Shown here: in pieces, positions 1 through 8,220 of the stretch
Numbering within the stretch: the first letter of the stretch is position 1
Layout of the letters: every line of letters starts with the position of its first letter
Source of the DNA: Pararhodobacter sp.
GTDB taxonomy: Bacteria; Pseudomonadota; Alphaproteobacteria; Rhodobacterales; Rhodobacteraceae
NCBI GenBank assembly: GCA_020832665.1
Contig: JAFIEG010000018.1
Location: 1-60,053, forward strand
Length of the DNA stretch: 60,053 bases
Direction: 5' to 3'
Notes under the pieces: model-generated
Databases searched by the model: none
What the model saw: only the letters and a program-made list of their open reading frames with translations
Told to the model about the DNA's origin: nothing
Program-made: the position numbers and the translations under genes

Positions 1-72
1 ACAAACACAAAATGGGAATCCCCTTTCGATTCAGAGAAAGGCTGAGCCGCTCTAGTGAGGAAAGTAACTGTC

Positions 73-444
73 ATGTCGAAACGCTCCGTGCTTACCTTCG
101 CCCTTGTCGCGGGAACCGCGATGGCGGCCCTGTCGCAGCCGGCTGCTACCGCCGACGAAGGCGGGAGTTTCCTGGTCCATGGCGCCGGAATGGCCAGTTG
201 CCAGATGTATGTCGAAGCGACGGCAGAACAGCGACTGCACGCCGAAACCTGGTGGGCAGGCTACACGACGGCGATGAACCGGGTCACCGACGACAACTAT
301 GACTTGCTCGGCGAGCGCGATTTTGCCGACGCCAATGCCTGGCTCGAAGCCTGGTGCGGCGACAATCCCGAAGCGTTCTATGTCCACGCCGTGCACCAGA
401 TGCTGGAAAGCTTCTATCCCGACCGGACACGCCGCGCCCCCTGA
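73..444 (+). CDS. small exported protein of unknown function
   Basis: A 123-residue protein with a clear signal peptide: a basic start (MSKR) is followed by a hydrophobic stretch to about residue 27 with an AxA-like cleavage region. The mature part has two cysteines (C43 in GMASCQMY and C95 in AWCGDNP), which could form a disulfide in the periplasm. The spacing of Cys, the WWAGY segment and the late WCGDNP motif resembles small HdeA/Rap1a-like periplasmic proteins common in alphaproteobacteria, but I cannot assign a function. The ATG at 73 is preferred over the GTG at 55 because a GAGGAAA ribosome site lies about 10 bases upstream of it. The gene ends about 90 bases before radC on the same strand. 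Confidence 0.7.
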   Translation: MSKRSVLTFALVAGTAMAALSQPAATADEGGSFLVHGAGMASCQMYVEATAEQRLHAETWWAGYTTAMNRVTDDNYDLLGERDFADANAWLEAWCGDNPEAFYVHAVHQMLESFYPDRTRRAP

Positions 445-530
445 GCGGGGCGGCAGCTGGCGGCGAGCTGTCAGTGCGATGGCCGGCCAGGCTTAACCAT
501 TTGCTAACCAGGTCTCGCCAGACTGGCGGC

Positions 531-1373
531 ATGCGCCGTATTGCCGACAGCCTGGCCGAGCCGTCCCTGCCGCTCTTCGCGCCCGCGCCTTTGGCCGGGC
601 GCGAAGCCGCGGCCATGGCTGCAGCCGGCGAGGCCGAAACACCCCTGGCGCCGACTACCCATGCCGCGCCAGCCGTGCCGGCGGCGCGCGGGGTGCGCCA
701 GCCTTCCTATCTGCGCGACCACCGCAAACGGCTGCGCGCGCGCTTTCTCGAAGGCGGTGCGGCGGCGATGCCCGATTATGAATTGCTGGAAATGCTGCTT
801 TTCGGCGCCATCCCGCGCGCCGATGTCAAACCGCTGGCGCGGGCGCTGCTCGAACGCTTCGGCGATCTGGCATCGGTGGTCAGCGCCAGCCCGGCGCAGC
901 TGCGGCAGGTTGACGGGGTGGGCGAAAGCGTGGTCTGCGCGCTGAAACTGGCCGAGGCGATGGCGGCGCGCCTGGCGCGTGCGCGGGTGATGAACCGCCC
1001 GGTGATTTCAAGCTGGCAGGCGCTGCTGGATTACTGCCATACTGCCATGGCCCATCGCGAGGCCGAGCATTTTCGCGTGCTCTTTCTCGACCGCAAGAAC
1101 GCGCTCATCGCCGACGAGGAGCAGGGCCGCGGCACCGTCGATCATGTGCCGGTCTATCCGCGCGAGGTGCTGCGCCGGGCGCTGGAACTCAACGCCTCGG
1201 CGCTGATCCTGGTCCACAACCACCCCTCGGGCGACCCCACACCCAGCCAGGCCGATATCGCCATGACCGAACGCATCCGCCAGGGTGCCGAGGCGCTTTC
1301 CATCGCGCTGCATGACCATCTGATCATCGGCCGCGAGCGTGAGGCAAGCTTCCGGGCCCTTGGCCTGTTGTGA
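531..1373 (+). CDS. radC: RadC-family JAB/MPN+ domain protein
   Basis: A 280-residue RadC family (UPF0758) protein. The N-terminal half carries the helix-hairpin-helix-like segment of the family (LLEMLLFGAIPRAD through QVDGVGESVVCALK). The C-terminal half is the JAB/MPN+ domain with the metal-binding motif HNHPSGDPTPSQAD at residues 229-242, and all expected His, Ser and Asp residues are present. The family was once linked to DNA repair; its biochemical role is unsettled and a metal-dependent hydrolase activity is only inferred. The frame stays open upstream to 354, but the ATG at 531 follows a short AT-rich stretch and gives the usual family length. The gene is single, upstream of sodB. Confidence 0.9.
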   Translation: MRRIADSLAEPSLPLFAPAPLAGREAAAMAAAGEAETPLAPTTHAAPAVPAARGVRQPSYLRDHRKRLRARFLEGGAAAMPDYELLEMLLFGAIPRADVKPLARALLERFGDLASVVSASPAQLRQVDGVGESVVCALKLAEAMAARLARARVMNRPVISSWQALLDYCHTAMAHREAEHFRVLFLDRKNALIADEEQGRGTVDHVPVYPREVLRRALELNASALILVHNHPSGDPTPSQADIAMTERIRQGAEALSIALHDHLIIGREREASFRALGLL

Positions 1374-1538
1374 AGCCGGACAGGGCGCGCAACTCCACCT
1401 TTGATCCGCTTGACGCTCAGTATTGCCCGTTGAACCAAGGGCGCAGGCGCCGGTTTGCGGCCCCGCCCCCTTGACGCTGGCCCCGCGAAGGCTCTTATCT
1501 CTGGGCAGCGAATTCAACATTTATGGAAAGGACATCCC

Positions 1539-2141
1539 ATGGCTTTCGAGCTTCCCGATCTTCCCTACGCCCATGATGCGCTGGCAGATCTTGGCATGAG
1601 CCGCGAGACGCTGGAATACCATCACGACATCCACCACAAGGCCTATGTCGATAACGGCAACAAGCTGATCGCCGGCACCGAATGGGAGGGCAAGAGCCTC
1701 GAGGACATCATTCGCGGCACCTATCAGGCCGGTGCGGTGGCGCAAAACGGCATCTTCAACAATGCCAGCCAGCACTGGAACCACAACCAGTTCTGGGAGT
1801 GGATGGCCCCGGGCGAGAACAAGGGCATGCCCGGCGCGCTGGAAAGCGCGCTGAACGAGGCGTTCGGTTCGGTCGACAAGTTCAAGGAAGCGTTCGCCGC
1901 CGCCGGGGCGGGCCAGTTCGGCTCGGGCTGGTGCTGGCTGGTCAAGGACAAGGACGGCGCACTGAAGGTCACCAAGACCGAAAACGGCGTTAACCCGCTG
2001 TGCTTTGGCCAGACCGCGCTTCTGGGCTGCGATGTGTGGGAACACAGCTATTACATCGACTTTCGCAACAAGCGCCCGGCCTATCTGACCAACTTCCTTG
2101 ACAGGCTGGTGAACTGGGAGGCCGTGGCCGCACGGCTTTGA
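1539..2141 (+). CDS. sodB: superoxide dismutase, iron type
   Basis: A 200-residue Fe/Mn superoxide dismutase, which converts superoxide to hydrogen peroxide and oxygen in the cytoplasm. The metal ligands are visible as H28 (in EYHHDIHH), H82 (in QHWNHNQFW), D165 and H169 (in CDVWEHSYY). The second-sphere glutamine lies in the NNASQHW segment (Q78), which is the iron-type position; manganese enzymes have it in the C-terminal half, where this protein has glycine (KTENGVNPL). The start ATG at 1539 has a GGAAAGGA ribosome site directly upstream. Two strong hairpins just after the stop codon probably terminate the transcript. Iron versus cambialistic use cannot be settled from sequence. Confidence 0.95.
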   Translation: MAFELPDLPYAHDALADLGMSRETLEYHHDIHHKAYVDNGNKLIAGTEWEGKSLEDIIRGTYQAGAVAQNGIFNNASQHWNHNQFWEWMAPGENKGMPGALESALNEAFGSVDKFKEAFAAAGAGQFGSGWCWLVKDKDGALKVTKTENGVNPLCFGQTALLGCDVWEHSYYIDFRNKRPAYLTNFLDRLVNWEAVAARL

Positions 2142-3868
2142 GCACAGCCCGGCCGGCAACGGCAAGCGTGCCCCCGGCTGCTGCCGGGGGTGCCTTGGCG
2201 CCACCGCTGCGCCTTACATGGGCAGCCCCCGCCGGGGCTGCCCTCTTTGCATTGCTGCTCTGGGGCGTGGCGCAGTCGCTGCCGCATCTGGCCTGGTTCT
2301 GGGTGGCGCTCATCTGGCTGGTGCTGGCCGCGCCGGCGGCGCTGGTGACGGCCTGGCTGGCGGCGCTGCGCGCGGGCCATGATGCGCGCCGCTGGAGCGA
2401 GCGGGTCAGGCGCAGCTTCTTTCGCGGCGGGGTGCGGGTGGCGCTGGCCGGCCTGGCAGGGCTTGCCATTGCGCCCCTCATGGTGCTGCGGCTGGTCGAG
2501 GCCGGCCCGCCAATGTGGCTGGCGGCGGCTGTGGCGCTGTTCGTACCGGTTGCGCTGCTGCCGCGCCTTGCGCGCCGGCTTTCGGGGGTGGGCCACGGGC
2601 CGCATGCGCTTTCCATCGCGGTGCGGCTGGCTGTGACGATCGCGGCGCTGGCGGCGCTGGCGGTGCATCTGGGGTTTTCCTGGCTGCTGGGCTTGCCGCA
2701 AGCCGCGCAGCCCGCGCCCGAAGCCGCCTCGGTGCTGGTGGGCGAGGCGCTGATCCTGGCGCGGCTCTGGGCCGGGCTCGAAGCCTTCGTACTGGGCATT
2801 GCCGCCGAGTTCGGCGATTGGGGCCGGCTGGCGGCGGCGCTGTTGTCGGCGCTGGGCATGCTGGCCGGTTTTGGCTCGCTGGCGCTGGCCGGGGTGGCGG
2901 CGGTGCTGGGCGCGGGCGAGCTGGGCCGGGGGCTGGCGCCGGCCTCGGATGCGCTGCCCGCACCGCGCCCGGGCGGTGCCGGGGTGGCGGCGGCGGTGTT
3001 GCTGGCGGTGTTGCTGGTATCAGGCACAGGGCTGGCAGAGCGCCGCCTGGCCGCCGCGCCGCCCGAGGCCCGCCCCACGGCGCAGCTGCAATCCGCCGCA
3101 GAGCTTATCGGCGATGCCCTTTACCGCGCCGGCACGCATGAGGCGCTGATGGCGCTGCGCGCCGAGGCGCTGGCCGAGGATGCCGCGCTGGCGCAATCGC
3201 TGGAGGCGACGCTGGAAGCGGGCTTCGATGCCATGGAGGCCAATGTCGATCGGTTTCTCGACGGATATTATTCGCTGGGCGCCGAATATCTGCGGCTGTT
3301 TCACTGGGCGACGCGGGGTTTGGAGGGGCATCTGCAGGCGCAGTTGGAAAGGGCGCTGCTGGCCGGCGCGCCGCATGCGGGTTTCGAGGCGTTGCTGGAA
3401 CAGGCGCGCGATGAAAGTGCCGAGCGCCACGCCGCCTTTGCCGCGCGCGAGGCGGCGTTGCTCGAGGCCAACCGCATCGAGGGCGCCAACCCGGCGCGGC
3501 TGCGCCTTGGCGCCAGTTTCCCGGCGCTGCCGGTTTTCGAGGCGCGTTTCGCGCGCGATCTCGAACAGGCGCAGATACGCTGGGGGCTGGCGGCCGGCAC
3601 CGGGCTGGCCAGCGCCGTGATCGCGGCGGGGGTGGCGCGGCGGCTGGCAGCGCGCGGCGTGCTGCGCGGCGCGGCGGTGGCGCTGTCGCGCGTGGCTGGG
3701 CTGGTGCTGGCCTTCGGTGTGGATTACGCGCTGTTGCGCATCGACGAGGCGCGAAACCGCGATGATTTCCGCGCCGAGATCATGGCCGAGATCGACGCGC
3801 TGCGCCGCGAGGCGCTGGACAGCCTGCCGCCGGTCGAGGGGCAGGCGGCCCTGGCGGGGGTGGATTGA
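2138..3868 (+). CDS. polytopic membrane protein of unknown function
   Basis: Up to 576 residues. The N-terminal ~300 residues contain several hydrophobic helices (for example ALFALLLWGV, FWVALIWLVLAAPAAL, AVALFVPVALLP, and a segment ending VLLAVLLVSGTGLAE). A long soluble, Glu/Ala-rich helical region follows (about residues 310-475), then one or two more membrane segments (AAGTGLASAVIAAGV, VALSRVAGLVLAFGV) and a charged tail. I do not recognise the family. The start is uncertain: the first possible codon is TTG at 2138, overlapping the sodB stop, but two hairpins lie between it and the first membrane helix. In-frame TTG at 2252 or GTG at 2267 are real alternatives. Codon use is strongly GC3-biased like the surrounding chromosome. 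Confidence 0.65.
   Translation: MSTARPATASVPPAAAGGALAPPLRLTWAAPAGAALFALLLWGVAQSLPHLAWFWVALIWLVLAAPAALVTAWLAALRAGHDARRWSERVRRSFFRGGVRVALAGLAGLAIAPLMVLRLVEAGPPMWLAAAVALFVPVALLPRLARRLSGVGHGPHALSIAVRLAVTIAALAALAVHLGFSWLLGLPQAAQPAPEAASVLVGEALILARLWAGLEAFVLGIAAEFGDWGRLAAALLSALGMLAGFGSLALAGVAAVLGAGELGRGLAPASDALPAPRPGGAGVAAAVLLAVLLVSGTGLAERRLAAAPPEARPTAQLQSAAELIGDALYRAGTHEALMALRAEALAEDAALAQSLEATLEAGFDAMEANVDRFLDGYYSLGAEYLRLFHWATRGLEGHLQAQLERALLAGAPHAGFEALLEQARDESAERHAAFAAREAALLEANRIEGANPARLRLGASFPALPVFEARFARDLEQAQIRWGLAAGTGLASAVIAAGVARRLAARGVLRGAAVALSRVAGLVLAFGVDYALLRIDEARNRDDFRAEIMAEIDALRREALDSLPPVEGQAALAGVD
2171..2190 (+). terminator. hairpin after sodB (first)
   Basis: A perfect 7-bp stem (CCCCCGG / CCGGGGG) with a six-base loop starts 30 bases after the sodB stop codon. 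There is no T-run behind it, so alone it is a weak terminator, but it is followed by a second, stronger hairpin. Confidence 0.4.
2220..2248 (+). terminator. likely intrinsic terminator of sodB
   Basis: A perfect 10-bp stem (GGGCAGCCCC / GGGGCTGCCC) with a four-base loop is followed directly by TCTTT. This is a good rho-independent terminator for sodB. It lies inside the first part of the next reading frame, which argues that the next gene starts downstream of 2248 or has its own promoter. Confidence 0.6.
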
Positions 3869-4440
3869 CGGCGGATCATGGCTTTTTGTCCGCGCCGGCG
3901 CCAGTGGCAACGAGTGCCGAGAAACCACAGCGGAGATTCTGGACAAGCTGTTGAAAAGAAGGCTCGCCCGAGCAGCTTCGAATTCCGTGCCTCAGAATTG
4001 CAGTCTTGAGCAAGGCTTTGCAGATAAGGCGTTTTCCTGCAAGCCGGTCCTGAACTGGCCTGTTTCAGGTCAATGCCTTGGGTATTTGATCCCATGTTTT
4101 GATGGCGCGCTTCAAGTTGTTGACTGCCCTTGCTTGCCCGCCCTGGTCACTGTTCTTGACGATCCAGTGGGCGAACTGTGCAATCGCCCGACCTTTTATG
4201 AAGCGGAGAACGGCTCATCCGCGGCGCCCAGCGACGATAGGGAACACCGCAAGCCATGACGATCAGGGCGTTTTGTATTTTACCTGACCCATTTTCCCTG
4301 CGTCACCACCTGCTCGTCTCTGACCTGCGATCAGGTTGACTGTTTCCCTCGGTTGCGGTGCTCATCGCCACAACGCAATCGAGTGGATAGCTTTCGGTTT
4401 CAGGCGCTTCGGACGGTGGCGCGTAGAACTGGACCTCGTC
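3869..4440. other. intergenic region with possible decayed coding remnant
   Basis: About 570 bases with no convincing intact gene, lower in GC than region 1. On the minus strand a frame reading RFIKGRAIAQFAHWIVKNSD and onwards (about 4200-4065) stays open for about 45 codons before a stop and looks protein-like, but it has no start and no family I recognise. It may be the worn edge of the accessory cluster that begins at 4441. Confidence 0.3.
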
Positions 4441-5829
4441 TCATGCTGACCTGCGCGCAAGCGGGTGATCGGATCTGGGCATACCCAGGACTTGCCGAAT
4501 CTGCCCTTTCGCGATTCTGAGCTTGTTGACCAGATCGATCCGCATTGCCTTGCCGCCGCTGACATCATTGACGTATTTCAGCGCCGCCGCCTCGTCTTGA
4601 AGTTGCGTTGTCAGCGAGGTGGGATCGTCGAAATTGTTGCAAAACGCATTGGCGATCTTTTGCTGGATCGTCGTGGTATCGGCCTTCCCGTCACTGCCAT
4701 ACTGTGCGATCAGCAAACGCTGCGCGGCGGGCGTGATCTTTTCCAGCAGCAGGTTGTTGAAGGCGTTGGTCGCCTTGCCGATACGCTTGAAATAAGTGTC
4801 GAACGTGGCGTTCATCCAGTCTTCGCTGAAGTCACCCTCGGGGTTTGCCGCCACGGCCTCCAGCAGCACCCGGATCTGGCGGTAACAGTTGTTCGCGCCC
4901 TGACCGCCTATCGGGTCCATTGCGTTGGCCGTGTCGCCCAGCGCCATCACCTTCGCGCCCGAGGGCAGGGTGCCGACCGGCTTCTTGACGCAAGGGCGCA
5001 CGCTGCCCCTGAGCCACCCCTTTTCGTCGGCCAGTTCGGCATCCTTGATCCAGTCATAATCCCACGGGATATGCTGCCTGAACAATTCCTTGACCCGGGC
5101 AATCACCTTTTCGCCGGTGTCGCAATCGCCGAACTTGTCGAAGGCGCCGCCGGGCCTGGCCTCGAACAGTGCGTTCCAGCACTGATAGCCGTCCTTGTGC
5201 CAGTAGGGGATCGAGAATTGCTCGCCCTCGGTGGCGAAGAAATTGAACTTGATGGCGTGAACAAAGGGAATGCCATCCTGGCGACGATCCATGCGCACGT
5301 TGCGAAAGACGAACATGGTCAGATTGCGCTGGGCCTTGTCATAATCGCTGCGCGACTCGTCCACCTCGAACAATTGCCCGATCGCAGCCTTTCCCGCAGC
5401 GACCAGTGTCAGATCGGCCTCGGCGGCGATCTCCTCCAACTGCGGAATGTCAATGTTTCCGACAACGACCTTGCCGCCCAGCGCTTCGAAATCATGCGTC
5501 CAGCGATGCGATTGCGCGCGAACGTCGATGGCCAGCGCCATCCGGTCAAAGCGCCCCATAAGATCGATGAGCTGCCGGCCCAGCTTTGGGCTGAATGTCA
5601 GGTGAATCCCGTGGATCGGGGTCGAGTCTTCCCAGTGGTTCACCCCCAGTTCACGCTCCAGATCAAGCGAGCTTGAAAAACGGCAGGCGGTGCCGGTGGG
5701 CGGGACCTTGGTCAGCCAGTCGTCGGCACTGAGCGCCGAATAGATCGTGACATCGTGCCCCATCTTGCGAAGCCCGATGCCGGCGACAAGACCGGTCACC
5801 CCCGATCCTATGATCGCGATCTTGCTCAT
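4441..5829 (-). CDS. StyA-like FAD-dependent monooxygenase
   Basis: A 462-residue single-component-type flavoprotein monooxygenase of the styrene monooxygenase (StyA) group. Visible features are the N-terminal FAD dinucleotide fold (GSGVTGLVAG, residues 8-17), the conserved segment TLVAAGKAAIGQLFE (about 141-155), and the FAD-binding GDTANAMDPIGGQGAN motif at about 298-313. StyA enzymes epoxidise styrene and also oxidise indole, using FADH2 supplied by a separate flavin reductase. No styB-type reductase is adjacent; the reductase at 13971 in the same cluster could serve. The gene is the last of the minus-strand side of the cluster, with an AraC regulator directly upstream and a pair of TATCCGGATA-like sites about 105-140 bases before its start. 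The substrate is an inference. Confidence 0.8.
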   Translation of the reverse strand: MSKIAIIGSGVTGLVAGIGLRKMGHDVTIYSALSADDWLTKVPPTGTACRFSSSLDLERELGVNHWEDSTPIHGIHLTFSPKLGRQLIDLMGRFDRMALAIDVRAQSHRWTHDFEALGGKVVVGNIDIPQLEEIAAEADLTLVAAGKAAIGQLFEVDESRSDYDKAQRNLTMFVFRNVRMDRRQDGIPFVHAIKFNFFATEGEQFSIPYWHKDGYQCWNALFEARPGGAFDKFGDCDTGEKVIARVKELFRQHIPWDYDWIKDAELADEKGWLRGSVRPCVKKPVGTLPSGAKVMALGDTANAMDPIGGQGANNCYRQIRVLLEAVAANPEGDFSEDWMNATFDTYFKRIGKATNAFNNLLLEKITPAAQRLLIAQYGSDGKADTTTIQQKIANAFCNNFDDPTSLTTQLQDEAAALKYVNDVSGGKAMRIDLVNKLRIAKGQIRQVLGMPRSDHPLARRSA

Positions 5830-5933
5830 GCGTCATCTCCCTGTCGTGCGGTCGTGTCAGCGTCAGTGCGCCAATCACACTGGCGCGCCGACCGCTCCGT
5901 GCGTTCATGGTCTGACAGGGACCGTCTGCCGAT

Positions 5934-5969
5934 CTATCCGTATAATGGCGTTGCTATCCGGATATTGCG
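5934..5969. promoter_or_regulatory. paired operator-like sites upstream of StyA-like gene
   Basis: Two similar sequences, CTATCCGTATAATGGCG (5934-5950) and CTATCCGGATATTGCG (5954-5969), repeat with a 20-base period. The second contains the perfect palindrome TATCCGGATA. The same pair type occurs before the SDR gene (7160-7196). The spacing is typical for AraC-family half-sites on one face of the helix, and an AraC regulator gene lies next door. Confidence 0.55.
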
Positions 5970-5995
5970 TGAACCGCCCGCTGGCGCGGCTGAGA

Positions 5996-7021
5996 TCACG
6001 ATGTCCGCTGGCGTGCGCGCCTGAGGGTTTGCGACGGAGCTTCTCCGAAGGCTTCGGCGTAATCAGCCGCGAACCTGCCCAGATGCTGAAACCCCCAGCA
6101 CATGGCAACATTGGCTACGGTTGCGCAGGGATCTGGGTTTTCCAGCGCCGCGCGCGCCCTATGCAGGCGTTGCTGGCGGACGAAGCGCATCGGCGTTACG
6201 CCTCTGAACTGTCTGAAGCCGTCAAACAGCGAGCGCGGCGAACCGCCGGAAACGGCGATCAGATCGGCGATCGAGATCGGTTGGTCCAGATGTTCTCGGA
6301 TGTATTCCTCGGCCCGATGCACAGTTGCGGGGCAAGCCGTGGACAAGCGTCCAGCCGCAATCGGCACGGTGTAGTCACTGGGCTGCAGGAACAGCAGCGA
6401 ATAGAGAAACGTCTGTTCGGCGCTGGCAGAAATCAGGTCGTATCCCGGGCCTTTCTCGGTGCGGGCAAGGCTTGCCAGCACGCCCACGGCATGACGAAGG
6501 GCGGCGTGTCGGTCGCTTGACCAGTCCAAATGCATGCGGAAATCAGGCGCGCGGTTGATCGTGGTGCCAAGATGGGTCTCAAGGCATCTGACCAGCTTGC
6601 GCCGGTCGATGCGCACGATCAGTTGACGGGCATTGTCCGACCAACATGTGCGAAACTCGCGTTCGGCCGGAATAAGAACCGCCGCGCCTGGCCCGACTTC
6701 CACCTGTTCCTTGCCGCTGATGACACTTACTTCGCCTTCGATCGGAACAACCATCAGGTAATAGTCGCGTAGCGGATCGGGCAGGATCGTCACCTCGCGC
6801 CCGTAATCGAAATAGCAAAGCGACAGCGCGTCGAAGCCACAATGACTGATGGTCACGGGGCGAAAGCTCTGGCGCGAGGGCGCGTTCAGGCGATGATCCA
6901 CGAAGATACGCGAGACCTGCGCGCGGGCTTCATCCAGATCGCCGGTGTCCACCAGAAGGTTGCGGGCCACAATGTCGCAGCCAGGCGTGATCATTGCCGG
7001 ATCGAGATGCGCTTCCAGCAT
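5996..7021 (-). CDS. AraC-family transcriptional regulator
   Basis: A 341-residue regulator. The N-terminal ~210 residues look like the AraC-binding-like ligand domain (AraC_binding_2 type: SHCGFDALSLCYFDYGREV ... DPLRDYYLMVVPIEGEV ... PGAAVLIPAEREFRTCWS). The C-terminal ~100 residues hold two helix-turn-helix units (ISIADLIAVSGGSPRSLFDGF and VANVAMCWGFQHLGRFAADY). It sits divergently from the SDR gene and directly upstream of the StyA-like gene, and paired TATCCGGATA-like sites flank it on both sides, so it probably controls both units in response to a cluster substrate. The ATG at 7021 gives a full-length domain. The effector is unknown. Confidence 0.85.
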   Translation of the reverse strand: MLEAHLDPAMITPGCDIVARNLLVDTGDLDEARAQVSRIFVDHRLNAPSRQSFRPVTISHCGFDALSLCYFDYGREVTILPDPLRDYYLMVVPIEGEVSVISGKEQVEVGPGAAVLIPAEREFRTCWSDNARQLIVRIDRRKLVRCLETHLGTTINRAPDFRMHLDWSSDRHAALRHAVGVLASLARTEKGPGYDLISASAEQTFLYSLLFLQPSDYTVPIAAGRLSTACPATVHRAEEYIREHLDQPISIADLIAVSGGSPRSLFDGFRQFRGVTPMRFVRQQRLHRARAALENPDPCATVANVAMCWGFQHLGRFAADYAEAFGEAPSQTLRRARQRTS

Positions 7022-7159
7022 GCGTTACCTCCGGTCTGTGGCGCAGCACCCGCAAGGCAAAGCGACCTGATGCAAACGGCCACGACCCAATGAGGCTACA
7101 GCCAACAGGAAATATTTCAAGTGCAAAGCAAAGGCGTTCGAAGCGGACATGAGGAGTGA

Positions 7160-7196
7160 CTATCCGGATCATGTCGCGCACTGTCCGGATAACGCG
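7160..7196. promoter_or_regulatory. paired operator-like sites upstream of SDR gene
   Basis: CTATCCGGATCATGTCGCG (7160-7178) and CTGTCCGGATAACGCG (7181-7196) repeat with a 21-base period in the gap between the divergent AraC and SDR genes. They match the pair upstream of the StyA-like gene. TGTCGCG and CGCGACA also form an inverted repeat here. Confidence 0.55.
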
Positions 7197-7302
7197 ACAA
7201 ACCCCAGGCCCGGGCAGCACCTGCAGCACAAAGGCTTTGTGCGCCTGAAAGGACGCTCCAGAATGCGCGAACAAGTATGCGTCAGGACAGGAGGGCATTC
7301 TC

Positions 7303-8091
7303 ATGAAACAATTCACCGACAAGGTCGCCATCGTCACCGGCGCATCCACGCTGATCGGCGCGGGAGTCGTGCGCGCCTTTGCCGAGGCGGGCGCCAGCGT
7401 GGTCATGGCCGATATCAACGAGGCCGACGGCGAGAAGATCGCCCGTGAGCTCGGCGCCAGCGTGGTGTTCCGTCTGACCGATGTCACCAATGATGAAGAC
7501 ATCGACGCCTGCATCGCCTTCGCGGAGGAACATTTTGGAGGTGTGGACTATCATGTGAACCTGGCCAGCACTTATCTGGACAACGGCATCAACACCTCGC
7601 GTCAGGACTGGCTGACCTCGCTCAATGTCAATCTGGTCAGTGCGATGGTCTTCGCCGACAAGGTCGCGCCGGTAATTGCCCAACGTGGTGGCGGGGCGAT
7701 CGTCAATTTTGCCAGCATCGCAGGCAAGGTCGCGCAACCGGGCCGGATGACCTATTCCGCCGCCAAGGCGGCGATGCTTCAGGTCACCAGGAACGCAGCG
7801 ATGCAGTTGCGCGAGCACAACATCCGCGTCAACTCGGTCTCGCCGGGCTGGACATGGTCTAACATCATGGTCCAGCTCACAGAAAACAAACGTGAAAAGG
7901 CCGATAGCGTCGCCAGACCCTTTCACATCCTCGAGCGAACCGGCGATCCTGCTGAAGTTGCTGCGGCGGTGCTGTTCCTTTGCTCGGACCAAGCGAGCTT
8001 CATCACCGGAACGGATATCGCGGTCGATGGGGGATACACCGCGATTGGGCCTGAAGGGATGGTGGATGCGGTGAGCATGCTTGCGGAGTGA
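7303..8091 (+). CDS. short-chain dehydrogenase/reductase (SDR)
   Basis: A 262-residue classical SDR, an NAD(P)-dependent alcohol or dihydrodiol dehydrogenase. The cofactor motif is TGASTLIGAG at residues 13-22 (the usual GIG has become LIG). The catalytic set is N110, S138, Y151 and K155 (MTYSAAK). The NNAG strand motif is replaced by VNLAS (85-89). D37 after the second strand (ADINEADG) suggests NAD preference. In iif-type indole clusters an SDR oxidises indole-2,3-dihydrodiol, which would fit here, but the substrate is inferred from neighbours only. The gene stands alone on the plus strand, divergent from the AraC gene and about 100 bases downstream of the paired operator-like sites. Confidence 0.9.
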   Translation: MKQFTDKVAIVTGASTLIGAGVVRAFAEAGASVVMADINEADGEKIARELGASVVFRLTDVTNDEDIDACIAFAEEHFGGVDYHVNLASTYLDNGINTSRQDWLTSLNVNLVSAMVFADKVAPVIAQRGGGAIVNFASIAGKVAQPGRMTYSAAKAAMLQVTRNAAMQLREHNIRVNSVSPGWTWSNIMVQLTENKREKADSVARPFHILERTGDPAEVAAAVLFLCSDQASFITGTDIAVDGGYTAIGPEGMVDAVSMLAE

Positions 8092-8220
8092 TCATCATCG
8101 CACGCTTGGAATGTGCGCAATCATTTCCGGTATATGAGCAGTAGTTATGGGGCATGGAGCAGCCTGATGGCATGCGACCGTTCGGTTCTGTTGCGCCGGC
8201 CGTGCATGGCAATCTGCCCA

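Noticed and set aside
1990-3078. A 362-codon minus-strand frame opposite the membrane protein
   Set aside because: Ser/Ala/Pro-rich shadow composition without domains; also covers the end of sodB.
4465-5676. A 403-codon plus-strand frame opposite the StyA-like gene
   Set aside because: Antisense shadow; the minus-strand protein has full FAD motifs.
4441-5829. Naming the oxygenase styA and the cluster a styrene pathway
   Set aside because: No styB, styC or styD type genes are next to it, and the other genes fit indole-type oxidation better; only family-level naming is safe.
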